From Planctomycetota bacterium (GTDB lineage Bacteria > Planctomycetota > Planctomycetia > Pirellulales > Lacipirellulaceae), in contig JAKEGR010000217.1 in NCBI GenBank assembly GCA_022615465.1, positions 1 to 5,774 on the forward strand: 5,774 nucleotides of DNA, written 5' to 3'. Positions 1 through 5,774 of this stretch are shown here, piece after piece (positions within the stretch are counted from its first letter, which is position 1; the number at the start of each line of letters is the position of its first letter). The position numbers were made by a program, and so were the translations under genes. The notes under the pieces are model-generated. The model did no database searches and had not been told where the DNA came from. It saw nothing but the letters and a program-made list of their open reading frames with translations.

Positions 1-47
1 GTACTCGTTTGTTTCTATTGGTGCTCTTTTGATGAATCGCTTTTTAC

Positions 48-53
48 AAGGAA
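48..53 (+). promoter_or_regulatory. Ribosome binding site of the PEP-CTERM gene
   Basis: AAGGAA lies 7 nt before the ATG at 61. This favours that start over the out-of-frame ATG at 54, which is too close to the site to be served by it. Confidence 0.6.
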
Positions 54-60
54 ATGACTA

Positions 61-777
61 ATGAAGATTTCACACAGGATTTATGTTGTTGGCTTGGCCG
101 TGATTGCCATGCTTATGGTTGGAGCCGATCTGGCCAAGGCTGGGACGATGATCATCACGCCGGTCGGTGTGATCGGCACATCGGAGTGGTCGGATCCCAT
201 AGATGGCCAAGTGGATCGCCTGATAGATGGCTCCGGCCTGTCAGGGTCAGGACCCGTTAAATTTCAGACCCACGACAACCATGACGGTGCGGGAACCATG
301 TGGCACGGCGGACCGAACTCCGCCGGCTTCACATTGCCGGGACTAGCGGGGCCTGGAAACCCTCCGGTAGTGTACGGGCAGGCGGTGGCGTTCGACCTGG
401 GGGAGGTCACTGACGTGACGGGCGCGTATATCTGGAATCACAACCAGAACCTTAATACCAAACGCGGCGTGAACGAATTCGCTTTCTATGCGACTACAGA
501 CGCCGACCCGAACACGGCGAACTGGGCGATAATTGGTGGGGTGACCAACCTGGCGGAAGCAGGCGGTGGTCCGGCTGAAGCGGCCCAACACTTCACTTTC
601 GCCGAGACTCCTGCTCGATGGTTGGGTCTCGTGATCTTCTCGGCACACAGTGGTCTGGCGAATGACTATGTCGGCTTGTCCGAGGTGCGGTTTGAAGCCG
701 TTCCGGAGCCGACCTCGTTCGCCCTGCTTGGCCTGGCCCTGATCGGCATCGCCGGCCTGCGCCGCCGGGTAGCGTAG
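61..777 (+). CDS. PEP-CTERM sorting-domain protein with a discoidin-like (F5/8 type C-like) domain
   Basis: This is a complete 238-residue exported protein. A Sec signal peptide is visible: basic residues K2 and R6, a hydrophobic core at about 8-22, and a probable cut after AKA at residues 25-27. The body (about 28-210) reads as a beta-sandwich of the galactose-binding/discoidin type. It has an early SEWSDPIDG...LIDGSGL stretch, a central VAFDLGEVTDVTGAYIWNHN segment and a late LSEVRFEAVPEP segment, which is how many planctomycete PEP-CTERM proteins are built. The last 25 residues form the sorting signal: VPEP at 214-217, a hydrophobic helix, then an RRR cluster. In this family the tail is recognised by an exosortase that processes or anchors the protein at the cell envelope; no exosortase gene lies in the window. 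The start is supported by AAGGA at 48-52, 8 nt before the ATG. Two TAG stops stand in tandem (775-780). The gene appears monocistronic. Its ligand is unknown. Carbohydrate binding is only a family-level guess. Confidence 0.9.
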   Translation: MKISHRIYVVGLAVIAMLMVGADLAKAGTMIITPVGVIGTSEWSDPIDGQVDRLIDGSGLSGSGPVKFQTHDNHDGAGTMWHGGPNSAGFTLPGLAGPGNPPVVYGQAVAFDLGEVTDVTGAYIWNHNQNLNTKRGVNEFAFYATTDADPNTANWAIIGGVTNLAEAGGGPAEAAQHFTFAETPARWLGLVIFSAHSGLANDYVGLSEVRFEAVPEPTSFALLGLALIGIAGLRRRVA

Positions 778-805
778 TAGTCTCCCGATTGAGTGGTTTT
801 ATTCA

Positions 806-841
806 GGCCGGACGGTCCTTGCGGGGCCGCCCGGCCTTTTT
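806..841 (+). terminator. Rho-independent terminator of the PEP-CTERM gene
   Basis: Arms 806-818 and 824-836 pair over 13 positions, with one A-C mismatch and one G-U wobble, around the 5-nt loop TTGCG. TTTTT (837-841) follows directly. It sits 29 nt after the stop codon. The T-run is present only on the + strand side, so it should stop + strand transcription. It is not a good canonical terminator for the converging efflux operon. Confidence 0.88.
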
Positions 842-911
842 CGTGGCGTTCCGACCGAAACCATGAAATTGACCCCTTCGTCCCTTGCCAAACAGCGGCG
901 GCCGTCGGCGC
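842..911. other. Intergenic space between convergent genes
   Basis: This 70-bp stretch lies between the + strand terminator and the end of the permease gene. I see no gene in it. On the - strand, an imperfect short inverted repeat at 894-912 overlaps the permease stop codon. It is followed only by a weak TGTTT and is not convincing as a terminator. Confidence 0.5.
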
Positions 912-2231
912 TCATTCATGCCGCAGGGCTTCAATCGGATCAAGCGAGGCGGCACGGGCGGCCGGGTAGACGCCGAAGATGATGCCCACCAGCACCGAGA
1001 TCGTAAACGCCAGCGGGATCGACCAGGGAATCAGGCTCGGCTCCACCGTCTTGATGAGCGCGGGCAACACCTCCCACTGATTGGGAAGGAATCGCTCAAA
1101 GCCCTTCCGCGCGAGGAGGGTGAGCGGTCCGCAGAATAAGCCGCCTAAAACCCCCAGCGCTCCGCCGGTCACCGACAAGACGACGCTCTCGGTGAGGAAC
1201 TGACGGGTAATGTCGCGTTTCTTGGCGCCCAAGGCGCGGCGGATGCCCACTTCGCGGGTCCGCTCGATGACGGTGGCCAGCATGATGTTCATGATGCCGA
1301 TGCCGCCGACGACGAGCGAAATCGCCGCGATCAAGCCCAGAAACAAGATGAACATGATCTGGGTGGTGCGGGCCTGTTCGAGCAGTTCGAGCGGCACCGT
1401 GACCGCGAAATCAGGCAGGTCGTGCGCGACCTCGATGGTGCTGCGAATCACGTCGGCCGTCGGCAGCACGGAGTCGCGATCCACCACCCGCAGCGTGAGC
1501 TGGCTGATTTCATAGATGTCGCGTTGAAACTGGCCCGGTTTTATCACGACGTTCATGTCGCCGATCCGCCGCCACATGGCCGTGATCGGAATGTAAACAT
1601 CGCGATCAAACTCCTCGGCGGCGAGCGAGCCGCCGATGCCGGCCGACGGGGCGCGAGGCTTCATGACGCCGACGACAGTGTAAAACTCCTCGTTGATCAT
1701 GATCTGCCGGCCGACTGGTTCGCCGAAGGGAAAAAGCCGCTGGGCCGTTTCGGCCGCGATCACGCAGTAGTTGCGTTCATGCTCGATGTCGGCATCGCTA
1801 ATGAACCGGCCCCGATCGAGCCTGAGTCGGGTGACGATGGCGTAATCGGGCGTCGAGCCGACGAGCCGGCCCTCCAGCACCCGCGTGTGATTGCGAAATT
1901 CGGCCGTGGTGATGCGAATCGGGATCACCTTTTCGAGCGTCGGGACCGTGGCGAGGAGCCGCACGTAATCCTTGCGTGTCAGCCCATAGCCGGAGTCCTG
2001 GAACTCGTCGCCAGAGGGCTTCACGGTACGCACCATGATATTTTGAGCGCCGAGGCTGGCGATTTGCTCCTGGGCGGCACGGCCAATTCCTTCACCGATG
2101 GCAAGCAGCCAGATGACGCTCGAGACACCAATGAAGATGCCCAGCACCGTGAGTGACGAGCGCAGCGGATGCATCCACAGGCTTTTGCCGGCGAGCTGAA
2201 AAGTTCGCAGCCAAACGGTCAGCGTGGACAT
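912..2231 (-). CDS. MacB/FtsX-family ABC transporter permease
   Basis: This complete 439-residue inner-membrane protein has the MacB permease topology. TM1 is at about 26-46, a large periplasmic MacB_PCD-type domain spans about 50-285, and three C-terminal helices lie at about 289-318, 348-374 and 402-424. The FtsX-family landmarks are clear: VVGGIGIMNIMLATVIERTREVG (307-329), then IRRALGAKKRDI, and a closing VYPAARAASLDPIEALRHE. Unlike MacB of E. coli it has no fused ATPase; that function is the separate gene at 2401-3084. In this family ATP hydrolysis moves the periplasmic domain mechanically and pushes substrate from the periplasm into the adaptor-channel duct. The ATG at 2231 fits the usual N-terminus of the family (K/R-rich start, SL..HPLRS.LTVLGIFIGV). 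Its Shine-Dalgarno is weak, with only GAG about 8-10 nt upstream. The substrate is unknown: drug, lipid, peptide or siderophore export are all possible. Confidence 0.93.
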   Translation of the reverse strand: MSTLTVWLRTFQLAGKSLWMHPLRSSLTVLGIFIGVSSVIWLLAIGEGIGRAAQEQIASLGAQNIMVRTVKPSGDEFQDSGYGLTRKDYVRLLATVPTLEKVIPIRITTAEFRNHTRVLEGRLVGSTPDYAIVTRLRLDRGRFISDADIEHERNYCVIAAETAQRLFPFGEPVGRQIMINEEFYTVVGVMKPRAPSAGIGGSLAAEEFDRDVYIPITAMWRRIGDMNVVIKPGQFQRDIYEISQLTLRVVDRDSVLPTADVIRSTIEVAHDLPDFAVTVPLELLEQARTTQIMFILFLGLIAAISLVVGGIGIMNIMLATVIERTREVGIRRALGAKKRDITRQFLTESVVLSVTGGALGVLGGLFCGPLTLLARKGFERFLPNQWEVLPALIKTVEPSLIPWSIPLAFTISVLVGIIFGVYPAARAASLDPIEALRHE

Positions 2232-2282
2232 CGGTTGTCTCGGTTTCAGTCCCAGTTAAAAACGGGGGAAAAACAACTTCTC

Positions 2283-2323
2283 CACCTTCCCCCTCTCCCG
2301 CTGGGAGAGGGCAGGGTGAGGGA
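2283..2323. repeat. Interspersed CCCTCTCCC/GGGAGAGGG palindromic repeat
   Basis: CCCTCTCCC (2291-2299) and GGGAGAGGG (2303-2311) form a perfect 9-bp stem around GCT. Outer CACC (2283-2286) and GGTG (2315-2318) extend it as an imperfect stem across a small internal loop. AGGGTGAGGG follows on one side. From memory, this matches the dispersed intergenic repeat often mistranslated as PHPALSQRERG or SPCPLPAGEGEG peptides in planctomycetes and some proteobacteria. All six frames here give such spurious peptides. It would form a stable hairpin in the operon mRNA. Confidence 0.8.
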
Positions 2324-2361
2324 GCAAGCAAATACCGAAGTTATTTTTCCCGTGGACTTTA

Positions 2362-2384
2362 GGTCTGGGAGAAGGGAACAGACC
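2362..2384. repeat. Small inverted repeat after the ATPase gene
   Basis: GGTCTG (2362-2367) and CAGACC (2379-2384) form a 6-bp stem with an 11-nt loop, 17 nt downstream of the ATPase stop on the - strand. No T-run follows in the direction of transcription. It may be an mRNA 3'-end stabiliser or chance. Confidence 0.35.
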
Positions 2385-2400
2385 CGACAGTTGTATAGTC

Positions 2401-3084
2401 TTAGTATCGTTCATCGGACACAATCCGCCCGTCGCGGAGAACGATCGCCCGCTTGGTGCGTTGGGCCACGTCATGTTCGTGCGTAACCATGATGATGGTG
2501 CGGCCTTGGCGGTTGAGCCTATCTAGCAAGTCGAGGATTTCGGTGGCCGTGGCCGTGTCAAGGTTTCCGGTCGGTTCGTCGGCCAGGATGAATTCGGGAT
2601 TGTTCACCATGCTGCGGGCAATCGCGACGCGTTGTTGCTGGCCGCCGGAAAGCTGCGTGGGCCGGTGATCCAGGCGGCTTCCAAGCCCCACCATCTCGGC
2701 CAATTCGATGCAACGCACCCGCGAACGGGGATCGAGTTGGCCGCTGTAGTACAGCGGGATTTCGATGTTCTCCACCACGGTAAGCGCGGGCAGCAAATTA
2801 TACGACTGAAAGATGAAGCCGATGCGCGAGGCACGGATTTCGGCCCGTTGATCATCGTTCATTTGCGAAACATCGACGTCGCTGAGCATGAACCGGCCGG
2901 AACTGGGCCGGTCAAGGCAGCCCAACACGTTGAGTAGCGTGCTCTTGCCGGAGCCGGACGGGCCCATGATCGAGATGTAATCGGCCAGCGGAACATCGAA
3001 CGACACACCGCGCAAGGCGTGGATCGTCTCTCCGCTGAGGACATAGTCCTTGCCGAGATCGGTCACGCTGACAGCCGGCGTCAT
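2401..3084 (-). CDS. MacB/LolD-type ABC transporter ATP-binding protein
   Basis: This complete 227-residue cytoplasmic ATPase has all the expected motifs: Walker A GPSGSGKST (41-49), Q-loop Gln93 in FIFQSYNLLP, signature LSGGQQQR (145-152), Walker B FILADE with catalytic Glu170, D-loop GNLD (173-176) and switch His202 in VTHE. The length, the SYNLLP segment and DEPTGNLD are typical of the MacB/LolD/FtsE group that powers FtsX-type permeases. The protein should dimerise under the permease encoded at 912-2231. Its ATG overlaps the TGA of the adaptor gene as ATGA (3081-3084), which implies translational coupling. A GAGGA 7 nt upstream of the ATG also supports this start. The stop is TAA at 2401-2403. 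No key residue is missing. Confidence 0.95.
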   Translation of the reverse strand: MTPAVSVTDLGKDYVLSGETIHALRGVSFDVPLADYISIMGPSGSGKSTLLNVLGCLDRPSSGRFMLSDVDVSQMNDDQRAEIRASRIGFIFQSYNLLPALTVVENIEIPLYYSGQLDPRSRVRCIELAEMVGLGSRLDHRPTQLSGGQQQRVAIARSMVNNPEFILADEPTGNLDTATATEILDLLDRLNRQGRTIIMVTHEHDVAQRTKRAIVLRDGRIVSDERY

Positions 3085-4736
3085 TCGGCGGTCCTCGTCG
3101 CGGCAGGCTTTGACTCAGTTTGCGGCTTCCCGACCGATGGATCGGACTGGGTCGACGTGGCTGCCTCCGTAGCAGCAGCGGGAGCGGCCGGTGTACTGGG
3201 CGTGGCCGCATCGTCAGCAGCTTCCGACGGACTCGCCTCACTGGTCGCAACCGGTCCTTGCGGGACGGTTCGCTGCGATTCTTCCGGCGGCAGGTCGGGC
3301 AAGTCCACTTCGCTGAGATATTGACGTGGATTGAGGGCGACTTGCTCCCCCTCGGCAAGGCCCGACTCGACAACAAAGAATTTGTCGTTGGTTGGCCCGG
3401 TTTTGATTTCCCGTGCCGACCAACCGCTCGCATCATGGACAAAGGAGTAGAACTTGTCGCCGTGGGCGTAGACGGATTGGACCGGCACCTGGAACGCGCC
3501 TCGTACGCGGTCACATTCGATCGTGACCGAGGCAGTCAGCCCAGGTCGCAAATCGGGCGTCGGGTCATCGATGCTGACGAAGGCCCTGTATTCCTTCACG
3601 TTGGCCCGTCGCCAACCACCCGGCTCCGCGTATTGGTTGACGCGGCGGACCCGGCCGTGGAGGACGCGATCGCCGAATCCGACGGGACTGATCATCGCAG
3701 GCATGTCGGGCCGAACGTACTGAATCAGTGATTCGTTAATGGTAAGCTCAACCTGCATGGAATTTGCATTCGGCAGGCGGATGATTGTTTGCCCCTCGCG
3801 GATGATCGCCCCTTCCTCCACGATGAATTGCTGGTCGCCGCCGTGATCGGTCTCGTGGGCGTATTTCACGATCCCGGCGCGGGGGGCCGTCAGAGTACAA
3901 TGGGCGATCTGGAGTTCCACCTCGCGAAGTTTTTGCAACTCCAGTTCGTGGCTGTTCTTTGCCGATTCCCACTTGGCCTCGGCAATCAAGATCGCACTTG
4001 AGAGCGTGGCCACCTGCTTGGGTTTCGTGAATTCGTCGAGGACGTGCAGCTTGGTGCTGGTGGTCTGGAGGTCCTTCTTGGCTTTCTCGACGGCGAAACG
4101 GTCGGCCTCCAATTGATTCTCGTTCACGTAGCCCTTCGAGGCCAGCTTCTGGCTGTAGGTGAAGTATTCCTTGGCGCGATTCAAGTTTTCCTCGGCGACG
4201 AATGACTCGCCTTCGATCAATTGCCGTTCCTGGAGATATGTGCCTTCGAGGTATTCGCGATTGGCGATGACAGCCGTGTCGTAATTGTTGTGCGACTCCA
4301 CTTCGAGCGCCTTCACTGTGTTGACGAGGATCAACTGGCCGGTTCGCTGCGATTCGAGAGCAGATGAATCTAGTTGAACGAGGAAGTCACCGGGCTGGAC
4401 TTCCGTGCCCTCGGAGACGATCTTCAAGATCGAGATGCCAGCCGTGTTATTCGATTTTACCGCGGAACGGATTTCGGTCACGTCGAACGATTCGACTTCG
4501 CCGCGCTCGGTGACCGTGAGTTCGAAATCGCCACGCTGGACGGTATGCAGAAGAATTCCCGCGGAGCGGGCATCTGTGTGCTGTCTGGTCCACCACCAGA
4601 TGCCGCTGCTGGCAGCCAACATAACGGCCACCATCGCGACGATTGTGGTCGTGGCAATCCCTCCGCGGTATTGGCCGGCGTGACGGGAAATCACGATGCG
4701 ATCCGCCGGAAATCGCTTCCGCCAACGTTCGACCAT
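3081..4736 (-). CDS. HlyD/MacA-type periplasmic adaptor (membrane fusion protein) of the efflux pump
   Basis: This is a 551-residue adaptor anchored in the inner membrane. Basic residues precede one TM helix (about 27-49, ending SGIWWW). A first lipoyl half lies at about 85-125 (EIRSAVKSNNTAGI...GTEVQPGDFLVQLD). A long alpha-helical hairpin spans about 126-280, and the second lipoyl half is at 281-322 (LTAPRAGIVKYA). A beta-barrel follows at about 327-410 and a membrane-proximal domain at about 414-470. The helical hairpin should contact the TolC-like channel, and the membrane-proximal part the permease. Residues about 480-551 form an Ala/Pro/Thr/Ser-rich tail not seen in compact MacA proteins of about 370 residues. 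I chose the ATG at 4736 because GGGAG lies 8 nt upstream. The in-frame GTG at 4775 would add 13 residues but has no well-placed site. A promoter at 4851-4879 directly precedes the gene. The stop overlaps the ATPase start. Confidence 0.9.
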   Translation of the reverse strand: MVERWRKRFPADRIVISRHAGQYRGGIATTTIVAMVAVMLAASSGIWWWTRQHTDARSAGILLHTVQRGDFELTVTERGEVESFDVTEIRSAVKSNNTAGISILKIVSEGTEVQPGDFLVQLDSSALESQRTGQLILVNTVKALEVESHNNYDTAVIANREYLEGTYLQERQLIEGESFVAEENLNRAKEYFTYSQKLASKGYVNENQLEADRFAVEKAKKDLQTTSTKLHVLDEFTKPKQVATLSSAILIAEAKWESAKNSHELELQKLREVELQIAHCTLTAPRAGIVKYAHETDHGGDQQFIVEEGAIIREGQTIIRLPNANSMQVELTINESLIQYVRPDMPAMISPVGFGDRVLHGRVRRVNQYAEPGGWRRANVKEYRAFVSIDDPTPDLRPGLTASVTIECDRVRGAFQVPVQSVYAHGDKFYSFVHDASGWSAREIKTGPTNDKFFVVESGLAEGEQVALNPRQYLSEVDLPDLPPEESQRTVPQGPVATSEASPSEAADDAATPSTPAAPAAATEAATSTQSDPSVGKPQTESKPAATRTAE

Positions 4737-4744
4737 GATCGTAA

Positions 4745-4749
4745 CTCCC
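4745..4749 (-). promoter_or_regulatory. Ribosome binding site deciding the adaptor start
   Basis: On the - strand, GGGAG stands 8 nt before the ATG at 4736. The alternative GTG at 4775 has GGGA touching the codon, too close to work. This site therefore decides the start. Confidence 0.6.
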
Positions 4750-4793
4750 AGCCGCGCCGGATCGGACGCACACACTCCCGTAAGTTAAACCCC

Positions 4794-4838
4794 GACGAAC
4801 AGACAAAGTATCGCCGAAACCGAGACAATCCGTTCGCC
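4794..4838 (-). promoter_or_regulatory. Predicted hairpin in the adaptor-gene 5' leader
   Basis: In the - strand RNA, GGCGAAC (4838-4832) can pair with GUUCGUC (4800-4794) over 7 bp with one G-U. This encloses a 31-nt loop close to the predicted 5' end. The loop contains UUGUCUCGGUUUC, complementary to the region just before the permease start. The fold was found by eye only, without energy calculation. Confidence 0.35.
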
Positions 4839-4850
4839 CTCAATAGGCTG

Positions 4851-4879
4851 ATTATAGGCCGCCCAGCCCTCGATGTCAG
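4851..4879 (-). promoter_or_regulatory. Sigma70-type promoter for the adaptor-ATPase-permease genes
   Basis: On the - strand, CTGACA (4879-4874, five of six consensus bases) is followed by exactly 17 nt and then a perfect TATAAT (4856-4851). A start near A4844 would give a leader of about 108 nt before the adaptor ATG. The promoter lies wholly in the 180-bp gap after the channel gene. The last three genes can therefore be expressed independently of the channel gene, perhaps in addition to read-through. Confidence 0.75.
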
Positions 4880-4882
4880 CGT

Positions 4883-4915
4883 GATCGCTTGCCGGCAGCC
4901 GAGCCGCCAGCGATC
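4883..4915 (-). repeat. Hairpin directly after the outer-membrane factor gene
   Basis: In the - strand RNA, outer arms GAUCGCU and AGCGAUC pair perfectly over 7 bp (4909-4915 with 4883-4889). Inner arms GGCGGC and GCUGCC add 6 bp (4903-4908 with 4894-4899) around a UCG loop, with a 4-nt bulge. It begins 1 nt past the stop codon and ends 3 nt before the -35 box. No U-run follows, so it is not a canonical intrinsic terminator. It may still weaken read-through or protect the 3' end of the upstream message. Confidence 0.5.
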
Positions 4916-4916
4916 G

Positions 4917-5774
4917 CTAGGATTCGCCTGGGTTCGGCAATCGTACCAGCCTGGCAGGTTCTCCGCTCTCCGGCGGCTGATGAGCCGAAAAGTCAAGTTC
5001 CTGGCCATTTTCCGGCTGCCTCACACCGCCCGGTACGTTCCTTGCCATGCGACAAGCATCTGGCAACTCGAACGGTGCGTTGCAGGGCGGCAAGTTCTCC
5101 AAGTAGCTGCGCAGCGGCTGCCCGTGTTCTATACGCAGACCGTTGGCGTCGAGTTCCATGACTCCGAGGTCGAAATCAAGTTGCATCTCCTGCACATAGT
5201 GATCGACCCATACGCTCAAAAACTCATTCTGTGCGACGAGCAACTCGATCTGCGCGTTGACCAGGTCGCGCGCCACCGTATCGCCAAACTGCGAGGCGCC
5301 GCCCGGCTGTATCGGCTGGCCAATCGCCGGCGCTGCTTCTGGTCGAGCTGGCTCGGAGAGCCGCAGCCGCGCGAGATCGACCTGTGAAATAGCGACATGG
5401 ACCGCGGCCCGCCGCAACTCGAAGTTCAAATCATCGACGCGGAGCTGCCGCAACGTACCACGAATCCCACGATGCACATTGTCGCGGTAACGGCAGTAAG
5501 ACCGCTTGGCCTGTTGATACTCGATGAGCGATTGGCGATAGATATTTCGCTCGGCAAGCCGTGTGAGGGGCGCATCGAATTCCAATCCGACACGGAGCCG
5601 GCCATTGGTATCTCGAAATCGAAACGGATTGTCGCCAACATTGCCAATGTCACCGTTGAACACCAAATCCAGATCGCTTTCCAAATCGTTGGCATTGAAT
5701 TGCACCAGCCGCCAGGAGTCGACCAGGGCCGCGCGGGCATTCATCCAGTCCAAGCGATAGCGGCTGGCGATGCA
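4917..5774 (-). CDS. TolC-family outer membrane efflux protein, C-terminal part (cut by window edge)
   Basis: The 285 residues seen are the C-terminal part of the protein. The reading frame is still open at 5774, so the N-terminus lies outside; a TTG at 5753 is internal, not a start. Visible residues show the second OEP repeat. YRLDWMNARAALVDSWR (6-22) ends a helix. Two beta-strand stretches follow (about 23-45 and 57-70, the latter RLRVGLEFDAPL). A long helix starts at TRLAERNIYRQSLIEYQQAKR and runs to about 140. A Pro-rich loop (about 141-163) leads to a last helix RDLVNAQIELLVAQNEFLSVWVDHY (169-193), and the core closes with LDFDLGVMELDANG. This protein should trimerise into the outer-membrane and periplasmic channel that receives cargo from the adaptor encoded next. 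About 70 residues follow the usual core end, with Cys231 and Cys241 and many prolines. The gene precedes the adaptor gene by 180 bp on the same strand. Confidence 0.88.
   Translation of the reverse strand, partial: CIASRYRLDWMNARAALVDSWRLVQFNANDLESDLDLVFNGDIGNVGDNPFRFRDTNGRLRVGLEFDAPLTRLAERNIYRQSLIEYQQAKRSYCRYRDNVHRGIRGTLRQLRVDDLNFELRRAAVHVAISQVDLARLRLSEPARPEAAPAIGQPIQPGGASQFGDTVARDLVNAQIELLVAQNEFLSVWVDHYVQEMQLDFDLGVMELDANGLRIEHGQPLRSYLENLPPCNAPFELPDACRMARNVPGGVRQPENGQELDFSAHQPPESGEPARLVRLPNPGES

Larger units (their letters stand above)
2232..2400. other. 169-bp gap between ATPase and permease genes
   Basis: This is the longest gap inside the three-gene unit downstream of the promoter. It holds an interspersed palindromic repeat (about 2283-2323), a smaller inverted repeat (2362-2384) and the weak ribosome-binding region of the permease. 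I see no credible promoter here and no T-tract terminator in the direction of the operon, so read-through into the permease is expected. Confidence 0.6.

Noticed and set aside
9..46. Possible promoter upstream of the PEP-CTERM gene
   Set aside because: TTTGTT-17-ATGAAT and TTGGTG-17-TTTTTA can be drawn, but neither has a good -10 box, and only 60 bp upstream are visible.
197..230. Direct repeat ATAGATGGC within the PEP-CTERM gene
   Set aside because: Two 9-nt copies encode the IDG of PIDGQ and LIDGSG in the domain's N-terminal part. They are explained by the protein sequence.
894..912. Possible - strand terminator for the permease
   Set aside because: The stem is only about 4+2 bp with a mismatch, overlaps the stop codon, and is followed by just TGTTT. 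This is too weak to annotate.
1422..2156. A 244-codon open frame on the + strand
   Set aside because: It is wholly antisense to the well-supported permease gene, with no ribosome site and no family resemblance.
2386..2403. Possible -10 boxes (TATACA, GATACT) after the ATPase gene on the - strand
   Set aside because: No acceptable -35 box lies 16-18 nt upstream of either, so an extra promoter for the permease is not supported.
2092..2486. Several short open frames around the repeat, on both strands
   Set aside because: They are generated by the stop-poor GC-rich repeat and give the known spurious APSPCPLPAGEGEG and PHPALSQRERG type peptides.
813..3264. A 13-nt direct match CGGTCCTTGCGGG at 813-825 and 3252-3264
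   Set aside because: One copy is part of the terminator stem-loop and the other lies in the adaptor's low-complexity coding tail. With no shared context, it is most likely chance in GC-rich DNA.
4374..5387. A 337-codon open frame on the + strand
   Set aside because: It runs antisense across the adaptor start, the promoter gap and the channel gene. Its translation has no recognisable domain and is rich in Arg and His, as expected from the complement of GC-rich coding DNA.

Overview
The window looks like a chromosomal piece of a planctomycete. This is inferred from three things: a small secreted protein with a classic VPEP-type PEP-CTERM tail, a GC-rich interspersed hairpin repeat of a kind common in planctomycete intergenic DNA, and a tripartite ABC efflux operon whose ATPase and permease are separate genes. 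No rRNA, tRNA, CRISPR, transposase or phage gene is visible.

Layout. On the + strand at the left, one complete gene (61-777) encodes an exported protein with a discoidin-like (F5/8 type C-like) domain and a PEP-CTERM sorting tail. A strong intrinsic terminator follows it (806-841). The rest of the window is on the - strand and converges on that terminator. In transcription order it holds the 3' part of a TolC-family outer-membrane factor (5774-4917, cut by the window edge), a HlyD/MacA-type membrane fusion protein (4736-3081), a MacB/LolD-type ATPase (3084-2401, overlapping the fusion-protein gene by 4 bp) and a MacB/FtsX-type permease (2231-912).

Together the four - strand genes encode every part of a MacAB-TolC-like pump: ATPase dimer on the cytoplasmic face, permease in the inner membrane, adaptor across the periplasm, and channel in the outer membrane. 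The substrate cannot be read from the sequence. The genes themselves are of known families, so this is not a new system.

The less ordinary features lie between the genes. A near-consensus sigma70 promoter (CTGACA-17-TATAAT) sits between the channel gene and the adaptor gene, so the last three genes can be transcribed on their own. A structured 5' leader follows. Its predicted loop contains 13 nt exactly complementary to the ribosome-binding region of the distal permease gene. The 169-bp ATPase-permease gap carries an interspersed palindromic repeat and a second small hairpin. The adaptor and the channel protein both have long, unusual C-terminal tails.
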